DNA from: Azorinus chamasolen
Taxonomy: Eukaryota; Mollusca; Bivalvia; Cardiida; Solecurtidae
NCBI GenBank assembly: GCA_963576725.1
Contig: OY755236.1
Coordinates: forward strand, 70,092,379 to 70,156,378
Length of the DNA: 64,000 nt
Reading direction: 5' to 3'
Below the pieces are notes generated by a model. The model saw only the letters and a list, made by a program, of their open reading frames with translations. It did no database searches and had not been told where the DNA came from. This document shows, piece after piece, positions 52,090 through 63,211 of the stretch (position 1 is the first letter of the stretch; every line of letters starts with the position of its first letter). The translations under genes were made by a program, and so were the position numbers.

Positions 52090-52314
52090 TTAACCCTTTA
52101 CATCAAGAATATTCATGTAAGAAATGATGACATCATGAATATTAATTAGATTATTTTTTAAAATGGCATATAGTAAACACTTGATATTTTTGCAAAAGTA
52201 GGAAAGTTCTATATAGAATCGGATATATCATTCTATAAGCAAACAAAGCAGATTATCTGGGTCTACTCTGTTTGCAAAGGTGTAGAAAGGCATATTTATG
52301 GAGGAAAGGGTTAA
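52090..52314 (+). mobile_element. TTAA MITE, short left hairpin arm
   Basis: TTAACCCTTTACATCAAGAA to GGAGGAAAGGGTTAA. Confidence 0.8.
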
Positions 52315-52349
52315 GAATGCAGTGCAAACCATTATTGGTATGCTTCTTC

Positions 52350-52463
52350 TTAACCTTTTTACCTTATGAATATTTATAAATAAGTAATGACTTCTTGAAT
52401 GTTCACTGATTAAAGTTTTTCTCAATGGCCAATGAGCACAAATTGACATTTCAGAAACTGTTA
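52350..52463 (+). mobile_element. TTAA MITE left half
   Basis: TTAACCTTTTTACCTTATGA up to TTCAGAAACTG, cut exactly at the TTAA of the next copy. Confidence 0.65.
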
Positions 52464-52724
52464 ACCGTTTACTCCATGAGTATTCATACTATTCATGTAA
52501 GACATTATGACATGATTGTGAATATTAAGTTTCTATAATGGCATAATTATGAACACAGGACATTTTGGCTCAGGCATAACTGTAGAAGTATAGATCTATA
52601 TTATATACCATAAGCAAACAGAACAGACCCTGATCAAAGAGCTCCTGTAGGAGCCGTCTGATCTGGTCTACCCTATTTGCAAAGGTGTAGAAAGGCATAG
52701 TTTTTTTATGAAGTAAAGGGTTAA
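52461..52724 (+). mobile_element. TTAA MITE, complete
   Basis: TTAACCGTTTACTCCATGAG to GAAGTAAAGGGTTAA; core AGAGCTCCTGTAGGAGCCGT. Confidence 0.85.
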
Positions 52725-53000
52725 CCCTTTCCTCCATGTATATTCATGTAAGAAATAATGATGTCATGAATATAAATTGGATGAATTTGTTATAATAGAC
52801 ACATGAATTTTTAGCCATAATGCTTAAGTCAAAATAAAACATCTGTTCTGTTCTGTTCTGTTCATAATAGAAACTGTTGATTTATATCAACATTATATCA
52901 CAAACAAATAGAGCAGACCCTGATCAGACAGCTCCTATAGGAGCCGTCTGATCTGGGTCTACTCTGTTTGAAAGGCGTATAATATGGAGTAAAGGGTTAA
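52721..53000 (+). mobile_element. TTAA MITE, complete, sharing TTAA with its neighbours
   Basis: TTAACCCTTTCCTCCATGTA to GGAGTAAAGGGTTAA; core CAGCTCCTATAGGAGCCGTC; contains (TCTGT)n. Confidence 0.85.
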
Positions 53001-53126
53001 CTCAGATCTCTATTATTTTGTAAGTAAACCGATCAAACCCTGATCAGACCATACAGGATCTGTCTGATCTGGGTCCCCTCTGTTTGAAAAGGTGTGAAAA
53101 GGTGTTTCTGTCAGGTAAAGGGTTAA
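52997..53126 (+). mobile_element. TTAA MITE, left-truncated
   Basis: GATCAGACCATACAGGATCT core, CAGGTAAAGGGTTAA end. Confidence 0.7.
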
Positions 53127-53189
53127 AATGCAACCTAAATTCTCCTATACTTTACACATGTACCTTAATGTCAATTAAGCTGCTGAATC

Positions 53190-53334
53190 TACACCACTGT
53201 AGAATCATACATGTATCTATATTCATTTATTATGCAAAGAGAGATGGCTCCTATAGGAGCCATCTAATCTGGGTCTTCTCTCTTTGCAAAAGCACTTTCA
53301 TTTGGAAAGGCGTATTTATGGAGTAAAGGGTTGT
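53190..53334 (+). mobile_element. TTAA MITE, left-truncated
   Basis: GATGGCTCCTATAGGAGCCA core; GGAGTAAAGGGTTG end. Confidence 0.65.
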
Positions 53335-53628
53335 TTTTTTATGGTTTTAAATAATGAAGATGGAACTGTTTTTGAAAATGTAACTTGTATTTTTGAAAAA
53401 TACTGGTTAGCTGTTACCACTATCTCATTATTTTGACACTGACCTTTTCTCTAATTCTTTAATAGGACTTAGTTCTTCTTGTTGAGCACTAAGCATCTGG
53501 GCAGATGAAAGTACTATAGGAATCTAGGACTGATTGGTGTAGTGTCAGCTGCCAGCATAATGTTTTGGGGAAAACATGAAAATGATGACAAAAAAAAGTG
53601 AAAGAAATAAAAGGGAAATTTCAAATAG

Positions 53629-53724
53629 TTATGTAAAACAAGCACCATTCCCTACATGTAATGTAAAACAAGCACCATTCCCTACATGTAATGTAAAACA
53701 AGCACCATTCCCTACATGTAATGC
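53629..53724 (+). repeat. 30-bp tandem repeat, three copies
   Basis: ATGTAAAACAAGCACCATTC and CCTACATGTA per unit; copies identical, so recently amplified. Confidence 0.85.
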
Positions 53725-53790
53725 CTTTATCCCAGCATTCAGTTATTCTCATCAGTACATTTGAATAGTCAAACTAACTTTTTCCAACTG

Positions 53791-53972
53791 TAAACCCTTT
53801 ACTCCATGAATATTTATGTTAGAAATAATGACATCATGAATATTAATCAGATTAATTGTTATAATAGGACACAGGAATGTTAAGCCATGGCAGAAACTAT
53901 AAAATCATATCTTTTTCATATCATAAGCAAACATAGGATCTTGATCAAATGACTCCTAGTCCTATAGGTAAA
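53791..53972 (+). mobile_element. TTAA MITE, right end missing
   Basis: AAACCCTTTACTCCATGAAT; ATGACTCCTAGTCCTATAGG. The next 330 bp carry nothing recognised. Confidence 0.6.
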
Positions 53973-54300
53973 TTATTACACAGTTGACATTCTCTTTTAG
54001 CATTTTTACCGTTTCAACTGACACACATTTGCTGTTGTGAAGACCCATATAATATTCAGTGTTGTTCCGAAATTGGAATGACCAAAAATGTCCAATTGAT
54101 TTCCGTACAATAGACCAAGTTTTCCATCTCTTAAAAAGTCATTGGTTTGCTACACTTTAACTTTTTTCTGAATATGTATAAACCATTAGAAAATGGGTTG
54201 AAAGCATTAATTTAATGATATATAAATTATATACAGAATATGTGTACAACTTTAAATTTGATGTTGAATGATTTATATGAAAAATGGACAGAATATAACT

Positions 54301-54508
54301 TTAACCCTTTATTCCATAAATACGTCTTTCTACGCCTTTGCAAACAGAGTAGACCCAGATCAGATGGTTTTCAGGAGCCGTCTGATCAGGGTCTGCTCTG
54401 TTGCTTATCATATAATGCAGATATTATTCTACAGCTTCTGCCTTGGCCAAAAACTCCTGTGTTCATGTACATTTATAAAAATTAATGTAATCAATATATT
54501 CATGTTGT
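54301..54508 (-). mobile_element. TTAA MITE, reversed
   Basis: TTAACCCTTTATTCCATAAA; AGGAGCCGTCTGATCAGGGT arm; cut at the next copy. Confidence 0.7.
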
Positions 54509-54726
54509 AACCCTTTCCTCCATAAATACGCTGTTCTCTACCTTTTTAGACAGAGTAGACCCAGATCAGACAGCTCCTGAAGTTATGATATAATAGAGAT
54601 CTATATGATTTTACAGTTTCTGCCATTGCAAAAAGATTCTGTGTTAATGTTTAAAAATCAATATAATTAGCACTCATGATGTCATTAATTTTTACATTTA
54701 AATCCATGGATCGAGTAAAGGGTTAA
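54509..54726 (-). mobile_element. TTAA MITE, reversed, right hairpin arm deleted
   Basis: TAACCCTTTCCTCCATAAAT to CGAGTAAAGGGTTAA. Confidence 0.7.
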
Positions 54727-55103
54727 CAAATAGTGTAGACTCTGACCAGCCTCTGTATCAATTACTTGACAAAGGATCATGGTCTATATTGTTTGATACT
54801 TTAACTTTTATGTCAACATCTGTTTATCTTACATGGCAGCCATATAGATCCAGATGCTTCTTCAATTCCACAATAGCAGGTAAAATTCAGTCTGCACTGT
54901 TTGCACAGTCTGGGAGACTCAATTCATTGTGGCATAGATCATGTAGGTCCACTGATGTGATTGTCATAACTGTAACTAACAAAGTGCCTGTGAAGTCTTC
55001 TTAATTTCTATTTGTTTTTGTTAGGTTTAATTCTTTGTTTAGTTTCTCTCTTGCTGTTAGATTGCTATAAGAGCTATTTTCAGAGTGGAATAGCCCATAA
55101 GTG

Positions 55104-55336
55104 TTTACCCTTTTCCCTGTTCTATATTTATTCCAGATTCCAATACTTACTGAATATTCATGGACACAAGAATGATAATGAAATATGGAAGGTGGAGCAT
55201 TGTAGACATTTTAGAAACTAAAGAAATGAAATTGATCTATCAAAATCCATTAGCAAACAGAGCAGACCCTAATCTGATCTGGGTCTACTCTATTTGCAAG
55301 TTCATGAAAAGGTATTTACATGAAGGAAAGGGTTAA
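55104..55336 (+). mobile_element. TTAA MITE, long subfamily
   Basis: TTTACCCTTTTCCCTGTTCT to GAAGGAAAGGGTTAA; loop region shortened to CTAATCTGATCTGG. Confidence 0.75.
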
Positions 55337-55339
55337 CTA

Positions 55340-55490
55340 CATGTATAGAGTCCTCTAAGTATGAAAAGGCTTAAAACTTTGCTGAGGGATTTTAAATTAT
55401 GAACAGTACAGACCCTGATCAAAAGGCTCCTCTAGTAGTCTTCTGACCTGGGTTTACACTGTTTGCAAGTGTCATTGCACATGTGTCAAG
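55340..55490 (+). repeat. Weak hairpin, TTAA-like subfamily with GGCTCCTCTAG
   Basis: AACAGTACAGACCCTGATCA and TGACCTGGGTTTACACTGTT arms. Confidence 0.45.
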
Positions 55491-55579
55491 CATTCTAAGA
55501 GTCACACTGCAATCTGTTGCACATTTTACTTTTTTCAATTTGATGCAATCTCCTTAGAAACTATTGACTGAGTTGTAGA

Positions 55580-55640
55580 CAGTCTTTGATCCTGAGGAGA
55601 GGCTCGAGTCATCTTCTCTGATCCAAGCTGTTTGAAAATG
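55580..55640. repeat. GTTTGGATCC hairpin family, diverged
   Basis: TTTGATCCTGAGGAGAGGC and CTGATCCAAGCTGTTTG arms. Confidence 0.4.
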
Positions 55641-55834
55641 TCAGTCAGATCATACTTACCAGAAGATGGGTGAATAGCCTAGAAAATGTTTGTGTCTTAT
55701 GTCTGCCTAATTCATCAAAGTAAGGTTTTCTTCTATTTTTTTTTATCAGAGTATCACATACATGTCTACATGTAACAGTCTGGATTTTGATGAGTTCTGT
55801 ATAGAAAAAGTATCACCAATTTGCAAATGATGTG

Positions 55835-56082
55835 TAGACCCTTTACTCCATGAATATTTTAGTACGAAATAATAACATCATGAATATTGATTAGATTAAT
55901 TTCAATAATGGCACATGAACACAGGGAAGTTTGCAGTCACACAACTTAACGAAATACCAGAATGCCTGTAGAGTTTTGTCATCATTAAGAAGTCATGAAT
56001 TGATCGCTATGAACAACTGATCTGTGTCTACTTTCTTTGTAATTTAGAGGTTAAAGGGCATATTTATAGAATAAAGGGTTAA
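55835..56082 (+). mobile_element. TTAA MITE
   Basis: GACCCTTTACTCCATGAATA to AGAATAAAGGGTTAA; left hairpin arm lost. Confidence 0.65.
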
Positions 56083-56159
56083 AAGATACAATTAAAGCAA
56101 GAGAGAATGCAAATATATTTTGATTTTGAATATATGATTGATTCATCTTTACCTGATAG

Positions 56160-56311
56160 AAATGCCTTTACTGCTTTTCATGCCTTGGCAAAAAGAGTAG
56201 ACCCAGGTCAGATGTTCCAATATTAGTCAACTGATCATGCAGGATCTTTGTTTACTTAGGAAATAACATAGAACTGATTCTACAGTTTCTTGAATTGCCA
56301 AAAATTCTTCG
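56160..56311 (-). mobile_element. TTAA MITE, degraded, cut at the next copy
   Basis: AAAGAGTAGACCCAGGTCAG and TTCTACAGTTTCTTGAATTG. Confidence 0.5.
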
Positions 56312-56561
56312 TTAACCCTTTCCCTGTTCTATGTTTATGCAATTTTTCAATACCCACTAAATATTCATGGACAAAATAGTTATAAGAAAATATGGAAGGT
56401 GGAACATTGTTACCATTTTAGAAAATATAGAAACAGATCTAACATATTCCTTTAGCAAATAGAGTAGACCCAGATCAGACAGCTCCTACAGGAACCGTCT
56501 GATCTGGTTCTACTCTATTTGCAGATGCGTGAAAAAACATTTATATGAGGGAAAGGGTTAA
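56312..56561 (+). mobile_element. TTAA MITE, long subfamily, complete
   Basis: TTAACCCTTTCCCTGTTCTA to GAGGGAAAGGGTTAA; core CAGCTCCTACAGGAACCGTC. Confidence 0.85.
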
Positions 56562-56643
56562 CTGGTCATTATAAAAATTCAATTAATGAATATTCATGAA
56601 TTCATGATTTTTCGTACAAATATTCATGCGATAAAGGGTTAAT
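56562..56643 (-). mobile_element. TTAA MITE end fragment
   Basis: AATTAATGAATATTCATGAA then GCGATAAAGGGTTAA. Confidence 0.55.
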
Positions 56644-56743
56644 AGTTTTTTATTAGATCTCTGCTTACCATCATGAGACCATCGATCCTAGGAGTGCTAT
56701 AACCATTAGAGCACTCTGTATTAGCAGTTTGTAAAATTTTATG

Positions 56744-56948
56744 CAGTAGAACCTGTCATATGCAACCATCAAAAAGAGCTCTAATGATGGGTCTATAGGA
56801 CAGGTCGTAGCTTAATGCAGGACACACAAAATGCAGTAAGCTCCTACAGGAATTTTTGGCATTACTTTTGCCCTGCATTAAGCAACCACCTGCTTTTTAA
56901 GATTTCTGCATTCAATCAATTCATAGTCGTTAAAGACAGGTTCTACTG
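56744..56948. mobile_element. CAGTAAAACC MITE
   Basis: CAGTAGAACCTGTCATATGC at left, AGGACACACAAAATGCAG arm, GGTTCTACTGTA at right. Confidence 0.7.
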
Positions 56949-57028
56949 TAATATCGTTGTCTAGAACAATTCTTCTGCTGTTTCAGTTTTGTAGAGCATT
57001 ATCAGAGTGTCAGACAGGTTGGATCCTG

Positions 57029-57245
57029 TTAACCATTTTCCTGTTTAATATCCATGTAAGAAATTATGACATCATGAATATTTATTAGCTGAATTGTAAT
57101 AATGGCTTATAAAAAAGTGGGGTTTTTTTGTATAAGTAGAATCTGTAGTCAGATCTACATGTATTATGAATTCATAAGCAAACAGAGCAGATGCTGATCA
57201 GACATTTTGAATGACACACATGTCTGACTGATCTTTTAACAGAGA
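57029..57245 (+). mobile_element. TTAA MITE, right end missing
   Basis: TTAACCATTTTCCTGTTTAA; AGAGCAGATGCTGATCAGAC arm. Confidence 0.6.
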
Positions 57246-57376
57246 GGGACAGGAGCATGAAGTCTAGTTTTAGGGAGAAATAATTCACTATTTTGGACAA
57301 ACAGGGGCAAAAATTGCATTGTTGAGTTCATTTGGGAGGCATGGTCTTGAAGAAATTTTATTAGAAGGGAGGGCCT

Positions 57377-57426
57377 AAAAATTCAAAGAGGTTGGGTCTA
57401 AAAATAGCCTATGGAGGAATGGGTTA
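57377..57426 (+). mobile_element. Right-end fragment of AGCATTTGCTCC family
   Basis: AAAGAGGTTGGGTCTAAAAA then CCTATGGAGGAATGGGTTAA. Confidence 0.5.
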
Positions 57427-57634
57427 AACAAAGAGACTGGTCTGGATGTACATTGATTGAAAACCTACAACCCATATTTGGCCTTTACCCAAACTCTAAT
57501 AATCCTGCCATATTAGATTTTAAACATGATTTTTAATCGACGATCGATGTGCCAGTGATCAAGCAAATGTTTGGGTCCAATTCCCAGCACTTCTGTTTGC
57601 AAATACTAGTAACTTGTTTCCAATGTTCAAAGAG

Positions 57635-57870
57635 TTAATTGTTTCCCTGTAAAATGTTCATGTAAAAAATAATGACATCATGAATATTTATTATTGATTC
57701 CTGAATTTGTATAACGACATAATTATGTACACAGGATGTTTTAGTATTTTCAGAAACTGTAGACTCAGATCTATTACAATTTCATAAGACAACAGGAGCC
57801 ATCTGATCTAGGTTTACTCTGTTTGCAAAGGAATGCATTGCAAAAGTGTTTGTATGAGGGAAAATGTTAA
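57635..57870 (+). mobile_element. TTAA MITE, complete ends, left arm deleted
   Basis: TTAATTGTTTCCCTGTAAAA to GAGGGAAAATGTTAA. Confidence 0.7.
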
Positions 57871-58134
57871 CAATTGGCTTTGTATTTTCTATTAGGTGAG
57901 GAAATTGTTACATATATGCCATGTCGTATAAGCAGATACGAATAAGTGCTGTGAACAAGCAACACTCTGACATGTATCCATATATCAGTCTATATATAGT
58001 TCTTAGCATTATTCTGTCATATAACTGATTATGTTATCATTATGATTATTGATATAGTCTACCATTTATAGTTCTGTCATATTAGGTAATGATGTTAAAC
58101 TAGTAATTGTTAATATTTATCAGAGCTGACCTGG

Positions 58135-58312
58135 GTCCATGCTTATAAAGCTTTTAGTTGAGCCTGAGTTTTGTTCTCAAGCTTTTGATTGGTCAGATTT
58201 GAGTTCTCAAGCTTTTGATTGGTCAGATTTGAGCCAGAGGCTCAAATCTGACCAATCAAAAGCTTGAGAACGTACTCAGACTCAACTAAAAGTTTTATAA
58301 GCATGGACCCTG
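58135..58312. repeat. Long palindrome, ~75-bp arms
   Basis: Left arm GGGTCCATGCTTATAAAGCT ... TCAGATTTGAG (last 30 bp duplicated); right arm CTCAAATCTGA ... TTATAAGCATGGACCC. Confidence 0.8.
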
Positions 58313-58349
58313 TTCAAAAGTTAATTACTTTACAGAATGATACTGACCC

Positions 58350-58589
58350 TTAACTTCTTGAATATTCATGTAAGAAATAATGACATCATGAATATTAATA
58401 TGATGAATTGTTATCATGACATGATATAACAAATGCTTGCTCATGGCAGAAACATTAGATTTATATCTTTATTATATCCTAAGCAAACAGATGAGACACT
58501 GATTCAGACAGGAGCTTTCTGATCTGGGTGACAGGTCTACTCTGTTTGCAATGGTGTAAAAAAACATATCTATGGAGTAAATGATTTAA
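58350..58589 (+). mobile_element. TTAA MITE
   Basis: TTAACTTCTTGAATATTCAT to TGGAGTAAATGATTTAA. GTGACAG interrupts the right arm. 58870-59180 beyond holds nothing recognised. Confidence 0.65.
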
Positions 58590-59183
58590 AAAAAAGCAAA
58601 CTGGTCAGTAGTAACAGATTGGAGAAGGAGGACAGGAGAAGGAAGACAGATTTGTCAAGTTGGTTTCCTGTCAAGTTCCTGTCAAACTGGGTTTGGCACA
58701 TTGCAATCATACACAGCACAATGCATTAACCCATAACCTGCTGAAGAATTAAAACTTGCTCTTCCCTCTCTGAATATTTAATTAAATAAAAAATCCCTCA
58801 GGAGTCCTTTGATCTGTGTCTACACTGTATGTAAATGTCTTATATACTCTCTTCCCATACTTAAATGGTTAAAAATTAAATTTACAGATCTTAAAAGTAT
58901 TTGTATCCTCTATGATAAAATGAACCAAAGTTAAAAGGACCAATCTAGGACATGAATGTATTCAAAAATATTTTAGTGAAGGAGTGCACATACAGTATTG
59001 TTTAGTAGCAGCCCTCTTCATCATTACAATCAGTGACGTTAATAAATAGTAATTCAACAAGAGGATACAAATAAGTACAGCCACAGAGATGTGGTCTGTG
59101 TTACACATAATCCGAGTGGTGATTAGTAATTTAGATATGTATCATTACAGTACAGACAACGTATATTACTTATAATTACAGTA

Positions 59184-59388
59184 CAGTAAAACCTCTCTAT
59201 AAGGGCCACAAAATTACATCAAGTATTTTGTGTTAAAGGCAGGTAGTTGCTTAAAGGAAGGTGAAAGTAAAACAGAACGCTCCTACAGGAATGTTCTGTT
59301 TTACTTTCACCTTGCTTTAAGCAGCCACCTGCCCTAATATATCAACTAATTAACACAATTTAGTGGCCGTTATAGAGAGGTTTTACTG
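59184..59388. mobile_element. CAGTAAAACC MITE, best-preserved copy (205 bp, TA-flanked)
   Basis: Near-perfect palindrome: CAGTAAAACCTCTCTATAA at the left and its complement at the right, centre CTCCTACAGGA. The central arms hold GGCAGGTRGTTGCTTAA. Pogo/Tigger-like by ends and TA target. Confidence 0.8.
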
Positions 59389-59637
59389 TACTTCTCTGGT
59401 CAATGATGGCCTGATTGTATAATTACAGTTACTTTGCTGAGTACATTTGATACTTCATTAGGATCCAAACCATTTAAAACTAAGATATAAAGACCACTAG
59501 TACTCTTAACAATTTACCTGATGAATTTTCATTACAGATTTAACTCTTTATGAATATTAATTTCTTACATTGTTATACACATGTAAACAAGTGAGAACGT
59601 TGCAACGACAAATACATGTAGTATAGGTACAATCAGA

Positions 59638-59905
59638 TCCAAAATGAAAACATTACAATGACAGATAGTATGGACTCTGATCAAAGATGAGAACACTACA
59701 ATGACAGATAGTATGGACTCTGATCAAAGATGAAAACATTACAATGACAGATAGTATGGACTCTGATCAAAAATGAAAACATTACAATAACAGATAGTAT
59801 GGACTCTGATCAAAAATGAAAACATTACAATGACAGATAGTATGGACTCTGATCAAAGATGAAAACATTACAATGACAGATAGTTTGGACTCTGATCACA
59901 GAATG
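59638..59905 (+). repeat. 43-bp tandem repeat, six copies
   Basis: Unit contains AAACATTACAATGACAGATA and GTATGGACTCTGATCAAA. The GACTCTGATCA part equals the left hairpin arm of the TTAA MITE that follows (59890-60008). Confidence 0.85.
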
Positions 59906-60008
59906 TTCTATAAGTAAACAAAGCAAACTGGTCATTCCTGCAGGAGCTGTTTGATATGAGTCTACTCTGTTTGCAAAGGTTTCAAGAGGCATCTGTCAGG
60001 TAACGGGT
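59890..60008 (+). mobile_element. TTAA MITE right half
   Basis: GCAGGAGCTGTTTGATATGA then CAGGTAACGGGTTC. Confidence 0.5.
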
Positions 60009-60072
60009 TCAGCTGGTATTTAATTCTGGCCTCTTTATAGGCAGTCATATTTTTCTGTCACAAGAAGTATTT

Positions 60073-60326
60073 TTAATCCTTTCCCTCATATACATGTAAA
60101 TGTGTTTTCATGCGTATGCAAACAGAGTAGACCCAGATCAGACAGCTCCTAGAGGAGCTGTCTGATCAGGGTCTGCTCTGTTTGCTATTGGAATTTGATA
60201 AACTGTTTCTTTACTTTCCAAAATGGCTACAATGCTCCTATTTCCACATTTTATTATAACAATTTTGTCCATGAATATTCAGTAGGTACTGAAATTGGAA
60301 AAAATGTAGAACAGGGAAAGGGTTGA
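60073..60326 (-). mobile_element. TTAA MITE, long subfamily, nearly complete
   Basis: TTAATCCTTTCCCTCATATA to AACAGGGAAAGGGTTGA; perfect core CAGCTCCTAGAGGAGCTG. 60330-60790 beyond holds nothing recognised. Confidence 0.8.
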
Positions 60327-60790
60327 TTCTCATGAGGTATTTCTATTCTTGTCTGGTTGTTGGTGCGGATTTTATGAAGACAACAAATCTATCACAATGC
60401 TCCAATCTTTGTCCAATGTTAAGCAGTATCCTCATCAGAAGTACCTAGATAAAGTAGATAAGTAGATAAATCAGCTGTTTCAGTAAAAAATGTACATCAC
60501 AGTCATGGCAATAACATAAAGGAGCATCAAAATGTGCACTAATACTTTACTGATTACAAAATGTAAATTTAAAGAGAAGACAATGATCTTAAGTGTATTT
60601 AGTGTTTGTAATTTACAGACTCAGATCTTGTACTTTCATATTCTGGATTTTTTTTATCAGAGGTCCAGATAAAATATGTAAATTAAAACGTTTTCAAGAA
60701 TAGCTCCTTTATTTCTCCACCAAACCCAATGTTGTGATCACTTTTTAGAATCATCAAGACAATTCTAAAGAGTGGTCACAATATTTTTTA

Positions 60791-61302
60791 TTAACCCTTT
60801 ACTCCATGAATATTCATGAAATAAATGATATCATGAATATTAATTAGATTATATTTTTAAAATGACATACAATGTATTTATTAACTCATGGAATTTTTGC
60901 CAAAAGCAAAACTGTATAATCAGATCTATATTATTTCATAAATAAACAGAGCAGACACTGATCAGACGGTTACTAAAGGTCGTGGGTTTGATCCTCGGCC
61001 GCGACAGACCAAAAGTTGTTAAAAGTTGGTACTAGTAGCTCCCTTGTCTGCGCTCGACATTAAAAGGTGTAGTTCTAGGACTGGTTGGCCCGGTGTCAGG
61101 ATAATGTGACTATGCCCGCGGCAGGGGTATTTCAGTGAGGCAGCACTATAACTTGTCTCATGCGGGTGCCGTCTGCATATAACTGAAATACTGTTGGTCG
61201 GACGTTAAACCCAACTCACTCACTCACTCCTATAGGAGCCGTCTGATCTGGGTCATCTCTGTTTGCAGAGGAGTAGAAAGGTCACAGTATTTATAGAGTA
61301 AT
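60791..61302 (+). mobile_element. TTAA MITE split by a SINE
   Basis: TTAACCCTTTACTCCATGAA at left; CTATAGGAGCCGTCTGATCT arm resumes after the SINE. Confidence 0.8.
60977..61228 (+). mobile_element. tRNA-type SINE, third copy, inserted in the loop of a MITE hairpin
   Basis: Starts at the B box (GTGGGTTTGATCC), lacks the A box and a short internal part of the body, and ends in (ACTC)n. Its host is the TTAA MITE at 60791-61302, interrupted exactly between the two hairpin arms. Confidence 0.85.
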
Positions 61303-61499
61303 TTATACATATTAACAGACTATCTATTCTAATTTCATACAGTACTGTATATAGATTCTTATAATCATAGTGCCTGGTCAGGATCCAAACTAGTAGATGT
61401 GTCAATTATTTCAGTTATTAATGTTGTTTGACATTTACTATGTATGTTACTGTTGACATTTCTTACTCAAGTGCCGGAGCTGTATTGACAAGTACTGTA

Positions 61500-62160
61500 A
61501 ACCAACTTTCTAATCTTTTCAATGCTGAATTATTCAAAATGGTATGGTCCATCAGTGTTTAACTATTATAGGCAGAGCGACAGACAAACATGCTTACTGA
61601 AATACTGAAATCGTTATTTCTCTACCAAAGCTGTGACCACTCTTTAGAATTGTCTCTTAGAGACATTGGATTTGGTGGAAAAATAAAGGAGTTATTCTTG
61701 AAAATGTTTTACTTTATGCATATTATCTGGACCACCGCATAGAGTCCATTTAGTATGAGCGTGTAAAATTTGTGAGACGATGTTGAATGAAAACACAGTG
61801 CAGACTATGATTTGAGGACTAGGAGCCCCCAGTCTGATCTGAGGAGACACTGTTTGTAAATGCTAGTACAAATGTTTTTCATATTTAACCCTCATCCCAT
61901 AATCATCCCTGATGTATGTGCTAAGAGTTACATGTATATCATTGGTGTCTAACCTTACATCGCTGAATTTTCAAAATAAATGGACTATAAGTATTCATCA
62001 AGGTCATGGTGAATATTTAGGGAATTTTCTAAAAAAAACTGTAATATAACAAACAGTGCAGACCCTGATGTGAGGGCTCCTCTAAGAGCCCTGGCATCTG
62101 GGTCAACACTTATTACAAAGAACATCAGTGACTTTTGTAAAAACTGAAAAGAAATATGTT
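61500..62160 (+). repeat. Two diverged copies of the ACAATGCTGAA subfamily
   Basis: TTTTCAATGCTGAATTATTC (61517) and TCGCTGAATTTTCAAAATAA (61961); GAGGGCTCCTCTAAGAGCCC hairpin at 62075. Confidence 0.45.
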
Positions 62161-62295
62161 TTAATGTATTGAATAGCTAAAAAGAAGTAAATCGCAAGAA
62201 AACCAATTAATTTAAGCGCAGAAGACAAAACTTTTATGTCGATTTCAAAGACCCAATAGCCGTATTTGTATGTATGTACTATTGGGATGATAACT

Positions 62296-62560
62296 GTAAC
62301 CCTTTTCCTTACAGAAGTAAATTTTCAAGTATTTGCAAACAGAGTATACCAAGATCATATGGCTGATTCTGACATGTGAAGCTGTCTGATCAGGTTATCC
62401 TCAGTTTGCTTTTGAAGTAATATACAGATAGATCTGATTCTACAGTTTCTGCCATAGCTAAAAGATCCTGTGTTCATTATTCATTGGCCATTATAAAAGC
62501 TTAGCCATGTGAATTGATGATGTCATTAATTCTTACATGAATATTTATCAGGTAAAAGAT
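62296..62560 (-). mobile_element. TTAA MITE, reversed
   Basis: TAACCCTTTTCCTTACAGAA; AACAGAGTATACCAAGATCA arm; CAGGTAAAAGATCAA end. Confidence 0.6.
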
Positions 62561-62969
62561 CAAGTCTAAGGTTAAGTCTCATTTCTAACATACGCGTAAC
62601 TAGTATACTGACTCTGAGGGAATCTAATTTACATCAGTAGGGACTCTATAAGATTTTTTTGCATTGAAATTATGAAGCAAACAGGGCTAGCCCTAATCAG
62701 GGGGTTTCTGGGTCTATACTGTTTGCCTAGACTTCATTTATGGACACTATAGACATATATTGGTTTAATGAAAATAAATGCAGACCCTGAGATGCAAGTG
62801 TATTTTACTGTCCATTTTGACAAGATGAAGGCTCTTTTCTCTCTTGCTCACAAGTTCTTTGAAAATACCATGGTTTTTCATAGTTTGTTTGAGAGTTGAC
62901 AATAACAGTGATAAAGGATGCACACTGTGCAGAATAAGACTACAAAGTTCTCTGTTAGGTTTGATACAG

Positions 62970-63211
62970 TTAACCCATTCCCTCATAGGCTATTTTTCGA
63001 TCCAACCTCTTTGAATAAATCTACTGAAAAGGAGCATTAAATAGAGGAAAGGAAATTTTAGAATTTTGTAATTTGAAACAATTGTGAAAAATAGAGCATA
63101 AAATTTTCTCCTCTATGATCAAAATTAATGCTCTATTTATCACAATGGTTTCAACATGCATTTGACTTTCGCAGAGGGGTCAAAGGGCATCAATATGAGA
63201 GAATGGGTTAA
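62970..63211 (-). mobile_element. TTAA MITE, AGCATTTGCTCC family, inverted
   Basis: TTAACCCATTCCCTCATAGG ... GAGAGAATGGGTTAA. GATCCAACCTCTTTGAATAA lies at the left, so it is reversed relative to the 7253 copy. Confidence 0.7.

Noticed and set aside
53576..53764. Repeat protein with NVKQAPFPTC units
   Set aside because: Produced by a 30-bp tandem repeat with no start context, splice sites or domain.
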